Source of the DNA: Arion vulgaris
Taxonomy: Eukaryota; Mollusca; Gastropoda; Stylommatophora; Arionidae
Direction: 5' to 3'
Assembly (NCBI GenBank): GCA_020796225.1
Contig: CM036754.1
Span: 65,340,000 to 65,403,999, forward strand
DNA: 64,000 nucleotides
The translations under genes were made by a program, and so were the position numbers. This document shows, one piece after another, positions 42,190 to 54,500 of this stretch. How positions within the stretch are numbered: position 1 is the stretch's first letter; every line of letters begins with the position of its first letter. Below the pieces are notes generated by a model. The model did not search any database. It was given only the letters and a program-made list of their open reading frames with translations, and was not told the origin of the DNA.

Positions 42190-42820
42190 ATTGCTAATCT
42201 TATATTTCCAGATATCCCCAAGTATTCTTCCAAGAAATCTTTTAACATTAGAGTTGAATATTCTAATTTTGGTTCTAGAATTTATTTCTTTAGACTTCTC
42301 TAAATCTTCTCTTGCCTTATGTATTTTGATTCAGACAGCTCTATTCGTTCCACCCTCTTTGTCTACAATGTTACTACTTCTTCTTCTTTGCGTTCGTTCT
42401 TTACAACCAATTTTAATCACTCTTTGTGATATGTTTGATCTTTGTTAAGAACGTGTATACGTTGCACATTGGTTTGGTAGGCCCCTAAACGCATAAGACT
42501 TCTACACGTTTAGGACATGTGCATCTGATTTCCTCCAAACCTCTTTAGTCGCCTCTTAAGACATGCGTGGCAGGTAACAGTGGTTCTATTCTTTACACCC
42601 CAAATTTGGGCCCCGGTAACCACTCGGGCGTACAGTGCTACTCAAGTATGTGTATGATTCTACCTCTTGAAGTGGGGTTTTACTCAGGGAAATCGGATTG
42701 CAATTTGACTGGTTAATTTCCATTATTTTTCATCTTTCCCGTATGAATATTAAGCCCTAGTTGTGACATTCGATCAAGTGTGTTTAGTTTATCCTGCATC
42801 TGGTTACGTGCATGGGACAT
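42190..42820 (-). pseudogene. LINE RT-tail fragment split by family E insertion
   Basis: 42190-42371 and 42639-42820 (-) align in order with 40560-40830 (TAGAGTTGAATATTCTAATT; GATTCTACCTCTTGAAGTGG). The family E element between them (42372-42638, -) starts with its (CTT)n tail and is bordered by GTTACTAC / GTGCTAC, a likely target duplication. Confidence 0.75.
42372..42638 (-). mobile_element. Family E short element nested in a LINE
   Basis: + strand CTTCTTCTTCTTTGCGTTCG to CCGGTAACCACTCGGGCG; contains CGCCTCTTAAGACATGCGTG and GTGGTTCTATTCTTTACACC. The (GAA)n 3' end is on the - strand. Confidence 0.75.
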
Positions 42821-42830
42821 GAGAATTATA

Positions 42831-43085
42831 CAGGGTGTTCAACTTAAAAGCAGCCTGTGAATGCAGCTAATCTGGCATATGTGTATGGGAATGGAAGGTT
42901 CAGTTATGACGTAATATAGGTCAAGGTTGTGTGACGGTATGTAATTGTAGTGCGGGAAGGGGCGATGAACAAATGTGACGTAGGACAAGCTAGTCAGAAC
43001 CAGTTTAAATAGTAAATAGACGAGATGCAATGCGTACCTGCCAAATTTCTATTTATCACTGGTGCTGCTTTTAAGTTGAACACTG
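42831..43085. mobile_element. Mariner-type MITE, 255 bp
   Basis: Inverted ends CAGGGTGTTCAACTTAAAAG / CTTTTAAGTTGAACACTG (the right end lacks part of CCC), flanked by TA on both sides (42829-42830, 43086-43087). No transposase. The CAGGGTGTTCA start is typical of mariner-related elements. Confidence 0.85.
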
Positions 43086-43139
43086 TATCATAAGCGAAGT
43101 CCAGATCGCCCAGCTGCTTGAAAAATTTTGTTTGGTCTA

Positions 43140-43388
43140 AAAAAGGTCCAAATCCAAAGGATTGATTTCATTGCACTGGGTTTTACCCCATATGGCTCTG
43201 TCCCTCTCCACAGAAATCGCACGCCATCTGTCGAGAGTATTGCACAAAGCACGAACTCAGTAGCTCCTGCAACAATCCTAGTAGTCTCTGGGAAAACACA
43301 CTCGTGAACAGAACGATGCAGTCCAGATTTGAACCTACAACCTTCAGAATGCAAGGCAAGAGCTTAACCACTTAGTCACTGAGACCCC
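43140..43388 (-). mobile_element. tRNA-derived SINE family C, near full length
   Basis: - strand head at 43388-43310: A box TGACTAAGTGGTTAAGC, B box GTAGGTTCAAATCTG. Body to AATGAAATCAATCC. Its 5' end is a GGGTCTCAGTGACTAAG start, shared in weaker form with 2495. Confidence 0.85.
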
Positions 43389-43439
43389 GGGCTTATGAAC
43401 GCCATCTGCCCAGCAAAACCGGTCGTTTTAATGAACACC

Positions 43440-44250
43440 TTGGTTTGCCGCCCGTTCAGGTTTGTTTACGGTTTGCTCCGCTAGCCTTTGATTGTCCCCA
43501 ATCAACTACAAGGCAGCAGTAGTTCATTGCGAGCGGAAACGCGCACTGGCTTTACCTCTGCTGGGCTTTCCAGCTGTTTTGCACATTTGGGTGGGACGTA
43601 CACCCTCTCGCCTGCCACGCTGGCGCGCTTGCACTGGTTTTGCCTCTGTTGGGCTTTCCAGTTGTTCTGCTCATGTGGGTGGGAAGCACACCCTCTTGTC
43701 TGCCATGCTTGCCGCTGCAGTGCATGCCTCGCTTTCCGCGGTTTGCAGTGCCGGCCTGCCCCTCGATGGGGCCCGCTATCGTGCTCGCTCTGTCCTGGTG
43801 CCTTCCTCACCATTTCCGTCAATTCCTACTGGGCTGTCCGACTTCGAGGGGACAAAACTGAGTTCGCCCCATGATGCCCGCGTGCTGCTCAACTCGACTC
43901 CCAGCATACTCATCGTCTCTAGAGTAGTGCCTCAAGAGAGAGCATGCATGGGCTCCGAATTTCGCCACACGCGGGTCACGTCCCTTCGATGGTTTTGATT
44001 CGTTCCCCCATCTCTGTGATGGCGGCTAGACTTTTGACCTATGTGGACCAACGTGCGGCCCAACTCATCACATGCATACTCATCGGCTCAAGAGAAGTGC
44101 ATCAAGAGAGAGAATACGCGGGCCCCGAGTTCCGCCCCGCGAGGTTCCCCGTGTATCGATCCTAGCTTTTCCCATCGTCCATGACGAGCATTAATAGTCA
44201 CTCTGGGAGTTCGCTCGTCTGTGTTGCGAGCGGATCCAATCAAGCATGAC
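43440..44250 (+). mobile_element. LINE 5'-region, GC-rich
   Basis: Holds two tandem relatives of CTGGGCTTTCCAGCTGTTTT (43562, 43653). Inverse matches: 40840-41120 and 39835-40095. Frames of 100-170 codons exist on both strands because stops are rare in this GC-rich DNA. They show no family motif. Confidence 0.55.
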
Positions 44251-44279
44251 TACCTTTACTTCTCTACTTGCCCCAGAGT

Positions 44280-44790
44280 AGCTCTTCCACGGCACCTGCC
44301 CTCTTAGCCAGACCGGAACTACCGTCTGTTACCAGGATCACCACGAGGAGGTGAGAGCAGGGGATTAGAGCCATTTCTCTAATCCTGGTGCGCCGCTTCC
44401 TTGCACCTTTGACCCCAACCCCTATTTGATAACCCTCTCTGGTAAGGCCCCCCACCTTGCAGTATCCACAACATGACAGCTCTGACAACATGACAGCTCT
44501 GACAATGGGTATCATTGTCTCTTCTGTGGAAAGGATCCATCTTCTTCGAACGCTCCATATCGACCACATGTTCAACCACTCCCTTGTTGTTACTTTCTGT
44601 CACAACTTTATCAGCGTATTTCTGGAGCTCTATTACATTTCTTGCAATCAAGGCAGTATCATCAGCGTATCTCAGGTTATTTATAGTATGTCCTCCTACA
44701 GCTATTCCAGTAATATCCTTCATAGATCTAAAAATATTTTCACAATACAGTGAGAACAGGTATAGGCACATAACTGGCACAACGTACAAT
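44280..44790 (-). pseudogene. LINE reverse transcriptase catalytic fragment (YADD) with SINE B join
   Basis: From 44789 (-): LFSLYCENIFRSMKDITGI, then GGHTINNLRYADDTALIARN. LRYADD is the catalytic Asp pair motif of reverse transcriptase, the only such motif I found in the window. At about 44590-44540 the LINE joins GTGGTTGAACATGTGGTCGA, the 3' end of short element family B, so the frame after ESNNKG is SINE sequence. 44760-44877 is another B-type 3' end on +. Confidence 0.85.
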
Positions 44791-44879
44791 TGCTCTTAGG
44801 CTTAGATTACATACAAATCACTGTTACAAGACAAGTGGTTTAACAAGTAGTCGATATGGAGGGTTCAAAGACGAAGAGT

Positions 44880-45765
44880 GAGGCTGGTCGGAATGTTGAT
44901 AAAGCTCCCCTGGTGATATGAAAAAGAAGCCTTCATGCAAAAATCAGTCAGAAGTGCCATACTAGGCGCCATGACTACCTGAATTCATAGCGGGTGAGCT
45001 AAGAAACAAAATAAATGTAAACAAATTTTGACAAAACAAGTTCAAATATCAAACACAAAGCTCCAAAAGTGTGTATTCATCGATAAATTTCTGTATATAT
45101 TTAGAAAATATACATACATACATGACATACTTCAAGTACATCTGTCAACATTATATCAACTACAGTGACAAGAATGGAAGAAGCTGGAATTAAAATATAT
45201 GCAAGAAATAAGAATGATATTGCCAGATAATTCTTCTTCATAAATTCTTATACATTCTTCTATTTGTATTGTGCCATGTTTTCTCACATTTGTTAGCCAA
45301 ACTAAATTTTTTCCGGTATCAGACTGTGGCCCCCGGTTACATAAGGCTGACTAGCTCAGACAGGAAATCGAAAATACCTGTTTAATGGGGTGGTTTTGTA
45401 TATGTTTGATAGACCACTGTAAGCTTTTTAGCAATTTTATTCAAATCTATGAGTCATTGTTATTTATTGATGAAAAGTGTTAATAACATTGATATTCCAA
45501 AGTGTTAAACTTAACTTATAACAAAATATAACCTTGATTTAGCAAGTTGCATTGTTTTTCAAATGAATTCTTCTTTATACAACAACAACAGTGGAAAGTG
45601 AGGATCAAGCCATGATTGTGGTCTAATTTCCTCGAATTTTTACCTGAGCCCGCCGGCTGTATGGTATCGGAGGCCATGACTTGACTCAAATCTTTTATTT
45701 TGCTAACATTTAATAACACATGAATCCTTCAGTTTGGCAAGTTTTAATAATGACATTTTTATACT
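44880..45765. other. Mostly unrecognised, with fragments of known repeats
   Basis: 44930-44990 (CAGTCAGAAGTGCCATACTA) is the inverse of 60590-60640. 45430-45600 is the inverse of 29343-29535. No gene seen. Confidence 0.45.
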
Positions 45766-45769
45766 TCAT

Positions 45770-46925
45770 ATTTGCACTAATATTTGGGTTAACCGTAATA
45801 ACTGCACTTATATTTGGGTCAGCACTTATATTTGGGTCAATTCTAATATTTGGACTAATATTTGGGTCAACCCTAAAAATTGCACTTATATTTGGTTCAA
45901 CACTTATAATTGCAATTATATTTAGGTCAACCCTGATAATTGCACTAATATTTGGGTCGACCCTAATAATTGCACTTACATTTGGGTCAATTCTAATATT
46001 TGCACTTATATTTGGGTCAACCCTAATAATTGCACTTATATTTGGGTCAACCCTAATAATTGCACTTATATTTGGGTCAACCCTTTTTTTTTTTTTTTTC
46101 GTCGCTTTCAACTCAGACGAAGTTTCATCTCTGAAACTGATTTTGCGTGAAAATCTGTTTTTCTAATTTCTTACAATGGCAGCAGCGTGCACATTGTAAA
46201 TTACTTTACACTGGCAGCCGTGTGCTCAATGTACTCGTAATTAGTATTCCCTCGCCATACAGGCAGATTTTCTCCGACTTCAGAGATACTCATGTTATCG
46301 TCCTGAGTAAGACCAGGGGACTCGAACAAATGCCGGACAGTAGGTTCGAACCCGAGCTATGAGGCGTCTCACAGCTAGCAGGCCGAGCTACTATCAACTA
46401 CTCTAGGCAGTCCCCGGGTCAACCCTAATAATTGCACTTATATGTTGGTCAACTTTAATAATTGCACTAATATTTGGGTCAACCTCAATAATTGCACTAA
46501 TATTTGGGTCAACCTTAATAATTGAACTTATATTTGGGTCAATTCTAATATTTGCACAAATATTTTGATCAATTCTAATATTTGCACTAATATTTGGGTC
46601 AACCTTAACTGCACTTATATTTGGGTCAATTCTAATATTTGTACGAATATTTGGGTCAACCCTAATAATTGCACTTATATTTGGGTCAATTCTAATATTT
46701 GCACTAATATTTGGGTCAACCCTAATAATTACACTTATATTTGGGTAAACCCTAATAATTGCACTTATATTTGTGTCAATTCTAATAATTGCACTTATAT
46801 TTGGGTCAACCTTAATAATTGCACTTATATTTGAGTCAGCCTTAATAATTGCACTTATATTTGGGTCAACCTTAATAATTGCACTTATATTTGGGTCAAC
46901 CTTAATAATTGCACTTATATTGGGA
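45770..46925. repeat. 30-bp minisatellite, split by a SINE
   Basis: Unit TTTGGGTCAACCCTAATAAT plus TGCACTTATA, in two blocks (45770-46083 and 46428-46925). The unit length is a multiple of three, so several frames stay open on both strands (for example VDPNISAIIR on -). These are not genes. Confidence 0.93.
46084..46417 (-). mobile_element. tRNA-derived SINE with poly-A tail
   Basis: On the - strand: a head near 46417-46330 with A box GTTGATAGTAGCTCGGCC and a perfect B box GGGTTCGAACC; a body ending GTCTGAGTTGAAAGCGACG; and about 16 A (T on +) at 46084-46100. The array unit GGGTCAACCC is repeated at 46074-46083 and 46418-46427, a 10-bp target duplication. Unlike families A-E here it carries a plain poly-A end. 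Confidence 0.9.
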
Positions 46926-46959
46926 TATTTTTGGAACATTTCCCTATGCCATCATTATA

Positions 46960-47610
46960 CTAAATAATTCTTTTCGACATTATAACAAATATTTCTTCCC
47001 TTTATCGACATTATAACAAATATTTCTTCCCTTTTTCGACATTATAACAAATATTCTTCCCTTTTTCAACATAAAAAATATTTCTTTCCTTCTTCAACGT
47101 TATAACAAATATTTCTTCCCTTCTTCAACATTATAACAAATATTTCTTCCCTTCTTCAACAATATAAAAATATTTCTTCCATTCTTCAACATTATAACAA
47201 ATATTTCTTCCCTTCTTCAACATTATAACAAATATTTCTTCCCTTCTTCAACAATATAAAAATATTTCTTCCATTCTTCAACATTATAACAAATATTTCT
47301 TCCCTTCTTCAACATTATAACAAATATTTCTTCCTTTTCAACATTATAACAAATATTTCTTCCCTTCTTCAATGTTATAACAAATATTTCTTCCCTTCTT
47401 CAACAATATAAAAAATATTTCTTCTTTTTCTTCAACATCATAACACATATTTTTTCCCTTCTTCAACATCATTATAAATATTTCTTCCCTTCTTCAACGT
47501 AATAACAAATATTTCTTCCCTTCTTCAATAGTATAAAAATATTTCTTCCCTTCTTCAACAGTATAAAAATATTTCTTCACTTCTACATTCATAACAAATA
47601 TTTCTTCCCC
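46960..47610. repeat. 31-bp minisatellite
   Basis: Unit TTCTTCAACATTATAACAAA plus TATTTCTTCCC, about 20 copies. It follows the 30-bp array after 40 bp of other sequence. Confidence 0.93.
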
Positions 47611-47619
47611 ATTTTATCA

Positions 47620-47825
47620 TTTCATTAGCTAACCTCTCTTTTAACCAATTTTTTAATCACTTTATAATTTCAACACATGCCCACCCATTTCATCATTTCG
47701 AATGTCCTCCAATTCCAATGTTTTAAACAAATGTCCTATTTCAACAAATGCCCCCCTATTTCAACAATGTCCCTCTATTGCAGCATTTAAAATTATATAC
47801 CCTAAAAACTATTTTTAAAAAAGAT
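47620..47825. repeat. Loose CCAATTTCAACAAATGCCC repeats
   Basis: TTTCAACAAATGCCCCCCTA and CAACACATGCCCACCCATTT type units occur a few times, an irregular transition between two arrays. Confidence 0.5.
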
Positions 47826-48420
47826 GGTTGTACTATTTCCACAACAAACAGAGATATACTATTTACACAACAAACACAGATGTACTATTTCCACAACAAA
47901 CAGAGATGTACTATTTACACAACAAACACAGATGTACTATTTCCACAACAAACAGAGATGTACTATTTACACAACAAACACAGATGTACTATTTACATAA
48001 CAAACAGAGATGTACTATTTACACAACAAACACAGATGAACTATTTACACAACAAACACAGATGAACTATTTCCACAACAAACACAGATGTACTATTTAC
48101 ACAACAAACATAGTTTGAACTATTTCCACAACCAACAGAGATGTACTATTTACACACCAAACGCAGGTGTACTATGTCCACAACAAACACAGATGAACTA
48201 TTTCCACAACAAACATAGTTTGAACTATTTCCACAACAAACATAGTTTGAACTATTTCCACAACAAACATAATTTGAACTATTTACACAACAAACATATG
48301 AACTATTTCCAAAAACATAAAGTACTATTTCCACAAAACATAGAAGTACTATTTCCACAAAAACACAGATGAACTATTTCCACAACAAACACAAAATTTG
48401 TTCTCACAACAAATGAGACA
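47826..48420. repeat. 26-bp minisatellite
   Basis: AGATGTACTATTTACACAAC plus AAACAC, alternating with TTTCCACAAC units, degenerating after 48290. Confidence 0.93.
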
Positions 48421-48619
48421 TTCCCAAATTGTGAAGTTAAGCTAACAATTTATTGTAGAAATATTCTGAAAATTTAACACTTTTTCCATCAAATTTATTC
48501 ATGAAAATAGCGTCCAGAGATTACATTTATACATAGTTGAGGTTATGGCAGTGAGTAATGATCAACAGCATTTTGATACCTACTTTGCGTTCCCAGGCCA
48601 AACATAGACAATGAGCCAA

Positions 48620-49010
48620 GCGCAGTCGAAAAAAATAACTACATGTGAAATGTCATGCCTGCAAAAAGTTACCAACAATACCAGAAAAGACAGAGTCACC
48701 AACATCAGCATAAGAAAGAAAGTTGGCACAGAACCTTGCTTGAATTACATTGAGAAACAAAGAATGGAGTGGTTTGGCCACTTAATAAGAATGCATCCAA
48801 ACTCCACAGTATACAAGTCTTCTACAACAAAACATCAGGAAATAAAGGCGAGAGGAAGACCACGAAAAGACGGTTATATGACATAGCAGAATGATGTCAA
48901 AGAGCAAAAATAACAATCACCCAAGCCACCAGAACAGCGCAAGACAAAAACAGAAAACCACGACACTGGGTAACAACCCGGTAGCAGTGTGACGACAAAA
49001 GAAGATGAGA
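48620..49010 (+). pseudogene. LINE ORF2 C-terminal fragment
   Basis: SQAQSKKITTCEMSCLQKVT, NISIRKKVGTEPCLNYIEKQ, RMEWFGHLIRMHPNS, KARGRPRK. The same family as 41700; nearly the same end, GTGTGACGACAAAAGAAGA. 48421-48619 upstream shows nothing recognised. Confidence 0.87.
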
Positions 49011-49149
49011 AGAAGTCATGGTCAATGAACAGACAGATAGGTAAGAACATTGGAAGCCACAGAAATATGGTTTCTCAGAAGAATGTTGAAAGTTCCATGG
49101 ACAGCTAATAAAAGCAATAAGAGATCTTGTTGTAGACAGACTGATTTTT

Positions 49150-49335
49150 TTCCGATCCAGAAGCACTTGAGCTTTTCAGCTCTTGCTCGGTGCCATGGAC
49201 ATCGTAACCCTTCGGTTCGGTGCCACGAACACTTTAAATCTGGGGAATCTGTGGCTTTTTCTGCCATCCCGCGAATTGAACCCGCACACACAGAGGGATA
49301 GTCACCCGTAGTCCAACGGCTACGAACACACTGGG
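49150..49335 (-). mobile_element. tRNA-derived SINE family G
   Basis: - strand: A box TAGCCGTTGGACTACGGG, B box GCGGGTTCAATTCGCG, then GTGTTCGTGGCACCGAACCG and CACTTGAGC/GCTCAAGTGC end. A + strand copy lies at 56085-56260. Confidence 0.8.
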
Positions 49336-49379
49336 CAGACGGGTATAGACAGATTGATATAGAAATCTAATCAATCAAA

Positions 49380-49610
49380 TAAAAAGCAGACAATCAAGGT
49401 TTTTCAGACATATAATTAGAAGGGCAGTTTAGAACATTTGGTTACAACAGGCGAAGAGAGATCGAGGGGAACAAAAGGACAAAATCTAGAAGGCTTGAAA
49501 AAGTGGTTCGGCAATGGTTCAGTGACGGAGTTGAAGGATTGTACCAGAGACAGACCAATGTGGAGAGACATGATCGCCTACCGGCACAGCACTTGATTGA
49601 TAGTTGAGAT
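49380..49610 (+). pseudogene. LINE ORF2 C-terminal fragment
   Basis: AGACAATCAAGGTTTTTCAG and TTTAGAACATTTGGTTACAA correspond to 13395-13460, ending ATGATCGCCTACCGGCAC... CACTTGATTGAT as in that family. Confidence 0.7.
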
Positions 49611-49761
49611 TATCCACACAAATTATCCAGAATCAGCAGAAATATTTTAGGACATGAAGAAAACACGCGGCTGCTTACCACACACAACAGCTGTAGAGGT
49701 GTTTGTATAAGGAGAAGCACAGATCCAGGCCTAGAAGATATCGAGATGTTTTGTATTTCTT

Positions 49762-50005
49762 CTTCTTGACGCTCCGTATCGACCGCTTGTTAAACCACTC
49801 TTGCGATTTGTATGTAATCGGAGCCTAAGTGATTTACGTTGCGTCAGTTATGCTCCTACAAGTAGACCAGCACATCAATTTCGCGACACTTTTATTTACT
49901 AGTGTAGCATCCCTAGGCACCTATCTCAATCACCTCTTACGACATGACTTATAGGTCGCAGTGTTACTATTCTTTGCTTCCCTTGCGAGCCCCAGCAACA
50001 CATGA
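49762..50005 (-). mobile_element. Short interspersed element, family B
   Basis: + strand TTCTTCTTGACGCTCCGTAT to TTGCGAGCCCCAGCAACACA. The 49980-50020 end is the start of the element on -. 50010-50315 downstream has no feature I recognise. Confidence 0.85.
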
Positions 50006-50317
50006 GCGCTCGATGTTTGTATTAGAAGAAGCATAGACCCATGCCTAGAATATGCAGAGATGTTTGCATAAGTAGAAGCACTGAATGCCAAAAGGGAGCT
50101 TCTAGACCTCCAGAGCATGAAGGAAGAGTAATATTGGGTATTTCCTAAAATTTTCCAAGGCTTAGACTAAAACCAGGTAAGAAGGGAGATGGATGGACAG
50201 CCAATGGGAAAAAAAGGCCTGGATGTCCGAAAGGAAACATGGAGAAAAACTGTGGAAAAGGAGTTGAAAGATTGTGGTCTACGTGGGAAACAATTAGTAG
50301 AAAGGCCTGTGTGGTAC

Positions 50318-50556
50318 CAGGGCTCACGAGGGGAGCAAAGAATAGTAACAATGTGACCTACAAGGCATCTCGTAAGAGGCGACTGAGGTAGGGGCCTAGG
50401 AAAGCTACCCTAGTAAATAAAAGCGTCACAGAAATTTGATGTGCTGGCCTACTTGTAGGCACATAACTTGCACAAGGTACATCTTAGGCTCAGATCACAT
50501 ACAGATCACAAAGAGTAGTTTAATAAATGGTCGATATGGAGCATTCGAAGAAGCTA
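50318..50556 (+). mobile_element. Short interspersed element, family B
   Basis: CAGGGCTCACGAGGGGAGCA to GATATGGAGCATTCGAAGAA, without a long GAA tail. Followed by three units of GACAGAAAGAGGGTATCAAA (50570-50635). Confidence 0.88.
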
Positions 50557-50694
50557 AGCGACAGAGGTATCAGACAGAAAGAGGGTATCAAACGGGACAG
50601 AAAGAGGGTATCAAACGGGACAGAAAGAGGATATAGACAGAAGAAAGTGGCTGGCTGAGGTTTGGACTAGAATAGGATCAGAAGAGAGAGAATG

Positions 50695-51195
50695 CCAGAG
50701 TGGTTACAGGGGCCCAAATTTGGGGTGTAAAGAATAGAACCACTGTTACCTGCCATGCATGTCGAAGAGGCGACTAAGGAGGTTTGGCTGAAATCGGATG
50801 CATGTGTCTGCTAGGGAATGCTAACCCGAAACAAATGCTTGCAAACGGATGCACCAGGCCGTAAGGCGCATAACATGTTGCAACGACCCCTCACAATGAG
50901 GAATGGGATAATGGATTCTACGGTCATCAATCTGCCTCAGAGATTTAGCCATGCATTAAGAATGTCAGACCTACCATCACGAGAGTGGCCAAAACTTACT
51001 GCTGGAAGAGGTCGGCACAACGGGAAACAGAAATTATAGGAATTATATCCTACAGAACTGCCCCCAGCATGCAGACTTGAGAAGAAAGAGGTGGCCAACT
51101 TACACTAGCATCCAAGACAAACTGTATGGCATGGCTGATAATCTGAGGCAGACGGCTGCTTTTATTAGAGAATCCAAAATCCCAATCTGGTGAGA
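50695..51195 (+). mobile_element. Family E element with a longer 3' part
   Basis: GAGTGGTTACAGGGGCCCAA, TGTAAAGAATAGAACCACTG and GAGGCGACTAAGGAGG start the element. The sequence up to GCAGAAGAAGAAGAAGG at 51200 may be the rest of a LINE-related unit (CAGACTTGAGAAGAAAGAGG). The frame 50818-51039 has no motif I know. Confidence 0.6.
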
Positions 51196-51475
51196 ATGCA
51201 GAAGAAGAAGAAGGATCAGAAGAGAGACAACTGACAGGATCATGTGGTGTTCTCTTTGGATGATCTCGATCAACTGGTTGAGCTGGATCAGTTAATGAAA
51301 TAATTATAATAAATATAGAATGATATATGTCAAAGATTATTTGCTGGCATCAATGAAAAGAGATCACATTTTCAGTCCAACATTTTTAACCTGTAAGGTT
51401 GGCTGTATCCACGGATAATACATCCATAGTAACATGTTCAGGTGGTTACAATCTTCAAGATAGCAGGTCTTAAAC
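51196..51475. other. Probable 3' flank/UTR of the GH63-like gene
   Basis: The sequence just past the stop codon on the - strand. No clear AATAAA (TTTATT on +) within the first 250 bp; TTTTATTAG at about 51157 is a weak candidate. Confidence 0.35.
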
Positions 51476-51554
51476 TTAAGGTCTCTCTTGACGGTTCTGC
51501 ATATGAAGTTTGTGAATAAATTCAAACACAAGGGCAGACCATCCTGTTTGGTGG
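51476..51554 (-). CDS. GH63-like terminal exon
   Basis: Acceptor TCCCTTTCTAG (51565-51555). The first base completes the Ser codon split from the previous exon, giving GASHQTGWSALVFEFIHKLH and a few more residues to TAA at 51476-51478. SHQTGW is the most conserved block near the C-terminus of the family. The family normally ends 15-25 residues after it, as here. Confidence 0.88.
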
Positions 51555-54500
51555 CTAGAAAGGGAGACAAATTTACAGGTTCATAAACTGTGATAACTAA
51601 AGAGTTATAAACATAGAGATATAAAAAAGAGAAATGCTAACATTGTAGTCTTTAAAGTATATTATCTTTATCATTGGATATTCTTCCTGTCAGTTATACA
51701 TCACCCTACAAAGCATGTAGGTTAAGACAACTATGGAAGACAATGTGTATATATATATATATTTGCGTCCTTCCAGACGGTTAATTGTGACAAATCAGGT
51801 GTCTCCTTTTTCGACCTGACACTGAAAGGAAAAAACAGATTAAATCGTTTGGCACAGGAGAAACCTTGATCGCTTCTCTGCCTTTAGGCTAAGATCAAAG
51901 TATAGTATCTGTATCGCTTGATATCTGTCACATGGCTCATTATATGGGTTTACAAAGTTATCAGCTTGTGTCACGGAACTAGTGCCCATTTGATCGAAGC
52001 CGAAGGTCGGGAGCCTTCATTAAATGCCACATGGCTACCCTTGTACAAAACTAGGAGTGCCATCGATTGAAGGATTGATGGGGCTTGATAGTTTATAAAC
52101 GTTTTCACGTTCCGTATATCGGGTCCACCGGGTATGGCACATCTGGGACGGGCCCCATAAAAAATTAAAATTAAAGGCAAAACAGAATTAGAGAATAGAT
52201 AGATAGACTGAAGGTTAAGCGTTTTACTGTGACAACTTCTAAGTTTGCGCTTGTCTCTCTTGCCTCTCAAGTCATCTCTCATGACTGGTGCTTTCCGTGT
52301 TGTATCCGAGCCTAAAGCAAAGATGAAGTGTCCTCTTTATTTATGCCTAGCCTGGGCAGCTGATATGGGGAATGTGTCTTGCCCATGTTGCAAAACCTCT
52401 ATCTACCATACTGTTTCATCCAGCGAATCTACCCTAGTAAATAAAAGCCTCACAGAAATCAGATGTGCTGGCCTAGTTGTAGGTGCATAACTGGTACAAT
52501 GTACAATCATTCTTAGGCTTAGATCACATAGAAATCACAAAGAGTGGTTTAACAAGTGGTCGATATGGAGCCTTTGAAGAAGACAGAAGAACTAATCAAC
52601 ATAGAAATCTTGGACCAAAAATTTCGGATGTGCCTACCCTACACCAGTAGGGACATATCAAGGACGCAACGTCTAGTCGTTCTTGGCAAAGACTGTTTAT
52701 ACATCACAATAAGAATGATCAAAATGGTTGAGAAGAACATTCGCAAACAAACAAACAACAACATAGAAATTGTGTGATTAGTCATTCTATCCATATACTC
52801 CTTATATCCCTTTTCTCTCTCTCTCTCTCTCGATTGCTCTTTTCCAGCCATTTTGATCATTCTTATTGTGATATATAAACAGCCTTTGCCAAGAACGTAT
52901 TTTTACGTCACATTGTTCAGCGCCATTTGGAACTCTAGTGCTTATCCTTCGGTGACGTGTCCGGTTTCAGCCAGCGTTTACTGGGTTCGCTCTCCGCTAG
53001 CCTTTGACTGTCCCCAGCCGATCTGCAGGCAGCAGGTTATGTCCCTTTTGACTTATATGACTTTACCAAACAATTACCATTGTTGGCATTTTGCTGCCTA
53101 ATTGTTAATTTTTCCGTGTCAGGCCACAACCTTTCAACTCTTTTTCCACTGTTCTTCTCCATGTGTTCTTTGGACATCCAGGCTTTATCTTCCTATTCTC
53201 TGTCCATCAGAGAGCTGTCCTAGCTAATGGCCCTAATGGCATACGACATACATGCTTAATTTATCTTTGACTTTTAATGATGGTCTCTAGTGATGCCCAC
53301 TTTGTCTCCATATGAGCCTCGCACATACCATATGAGCCTCGCACATACCATATGAGCCTCACACATACCATCTGAGCCTTGCAATACAATATGAGCCTTG
53401 CAATACAATATGAGCCTCACACAGACCATATAAGCCTCAGACATACAATATGCATCTCACACATAACATATGCATCTCACACATACCCTATGCATCTCAC
53501 ACATACCATATGAGCCTCACACATACTATATGAGCCTCACACATACCATATGCATCTCACACATACCATATGAGCCTCAGACATACCATGTGAGCCTCGC
53601 ACATACCATATGAGCCTGAAATCTTGACACCAACATCAAATATATACAAAGAATAGGACATTTACCTGGCACCACACCCCTCCCCTGTTTCAGCATTGAA
53701 GTATTCATAGAAGAGGATTAACTGCTCCCATTCAGATTCCTTGGCATACTTTTTGTGACGTCCTACAACATGGGTATAACAGAGGACATTAGCAATGAAA
53801 TAACAGAGGACATTAGTAATGACATAACAGAGGACATTAGTAATGACATAACAGAGGACATTAGCAATGAAATAACAGAGGACATTAGTAATGACATAAC
53901 AGAGGACATTAGCAATGAAATAACAGAGGACATTAGCAATGAAATAACAGAGGACATTAGTAATGACATAACAGAGGACATTAGCAATGAAATAACAGAG
54001 GACATTAGCAATGACATAACAGAGGACATTAGCAATGACATAACAGAGGACATTAGTAATGACATAACAGAGGACATTAGTAATGAAATAACAGAGGACA
54101 TTAGCAATTACATAACAGAGGACATTAGCAATGAAATAACAGAGGACATTAGTAATGAGATAACAGAGGACATTAGTAATGACATAACAATTAGCAATGA
54201 GATAACAGAGGACATTAGTAATGAGATAACAGAGGACATTAGTAATGACATAACAATTAGCAATGAGATAACAGAGGACATTAGTAATGAGATAACAGAG
54301 GACATTAGTAATGAGATAACAGAGGACATTAGTAATGAGATAACAGAGGACATTAGTAATGAGATAACAGAGGACATTAGCAATGAGATAACAGAGGACA
54401 TTAGTAATGAGATAACAGAGGACATTAGTAATGAGATAACAGAGGACATTAGTAATGAGATAACAGAGGGCATTAGTAATGAGATAACACAGGACATTAG

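Noticed and set aside
43488..43998. Frames of 100-170 codons in GC-rich DNA
   Set aside because: Overlapping open frames on both strands, no known motif, and the sequence recurs inverted at 40840, so it is a repeat with few stops.
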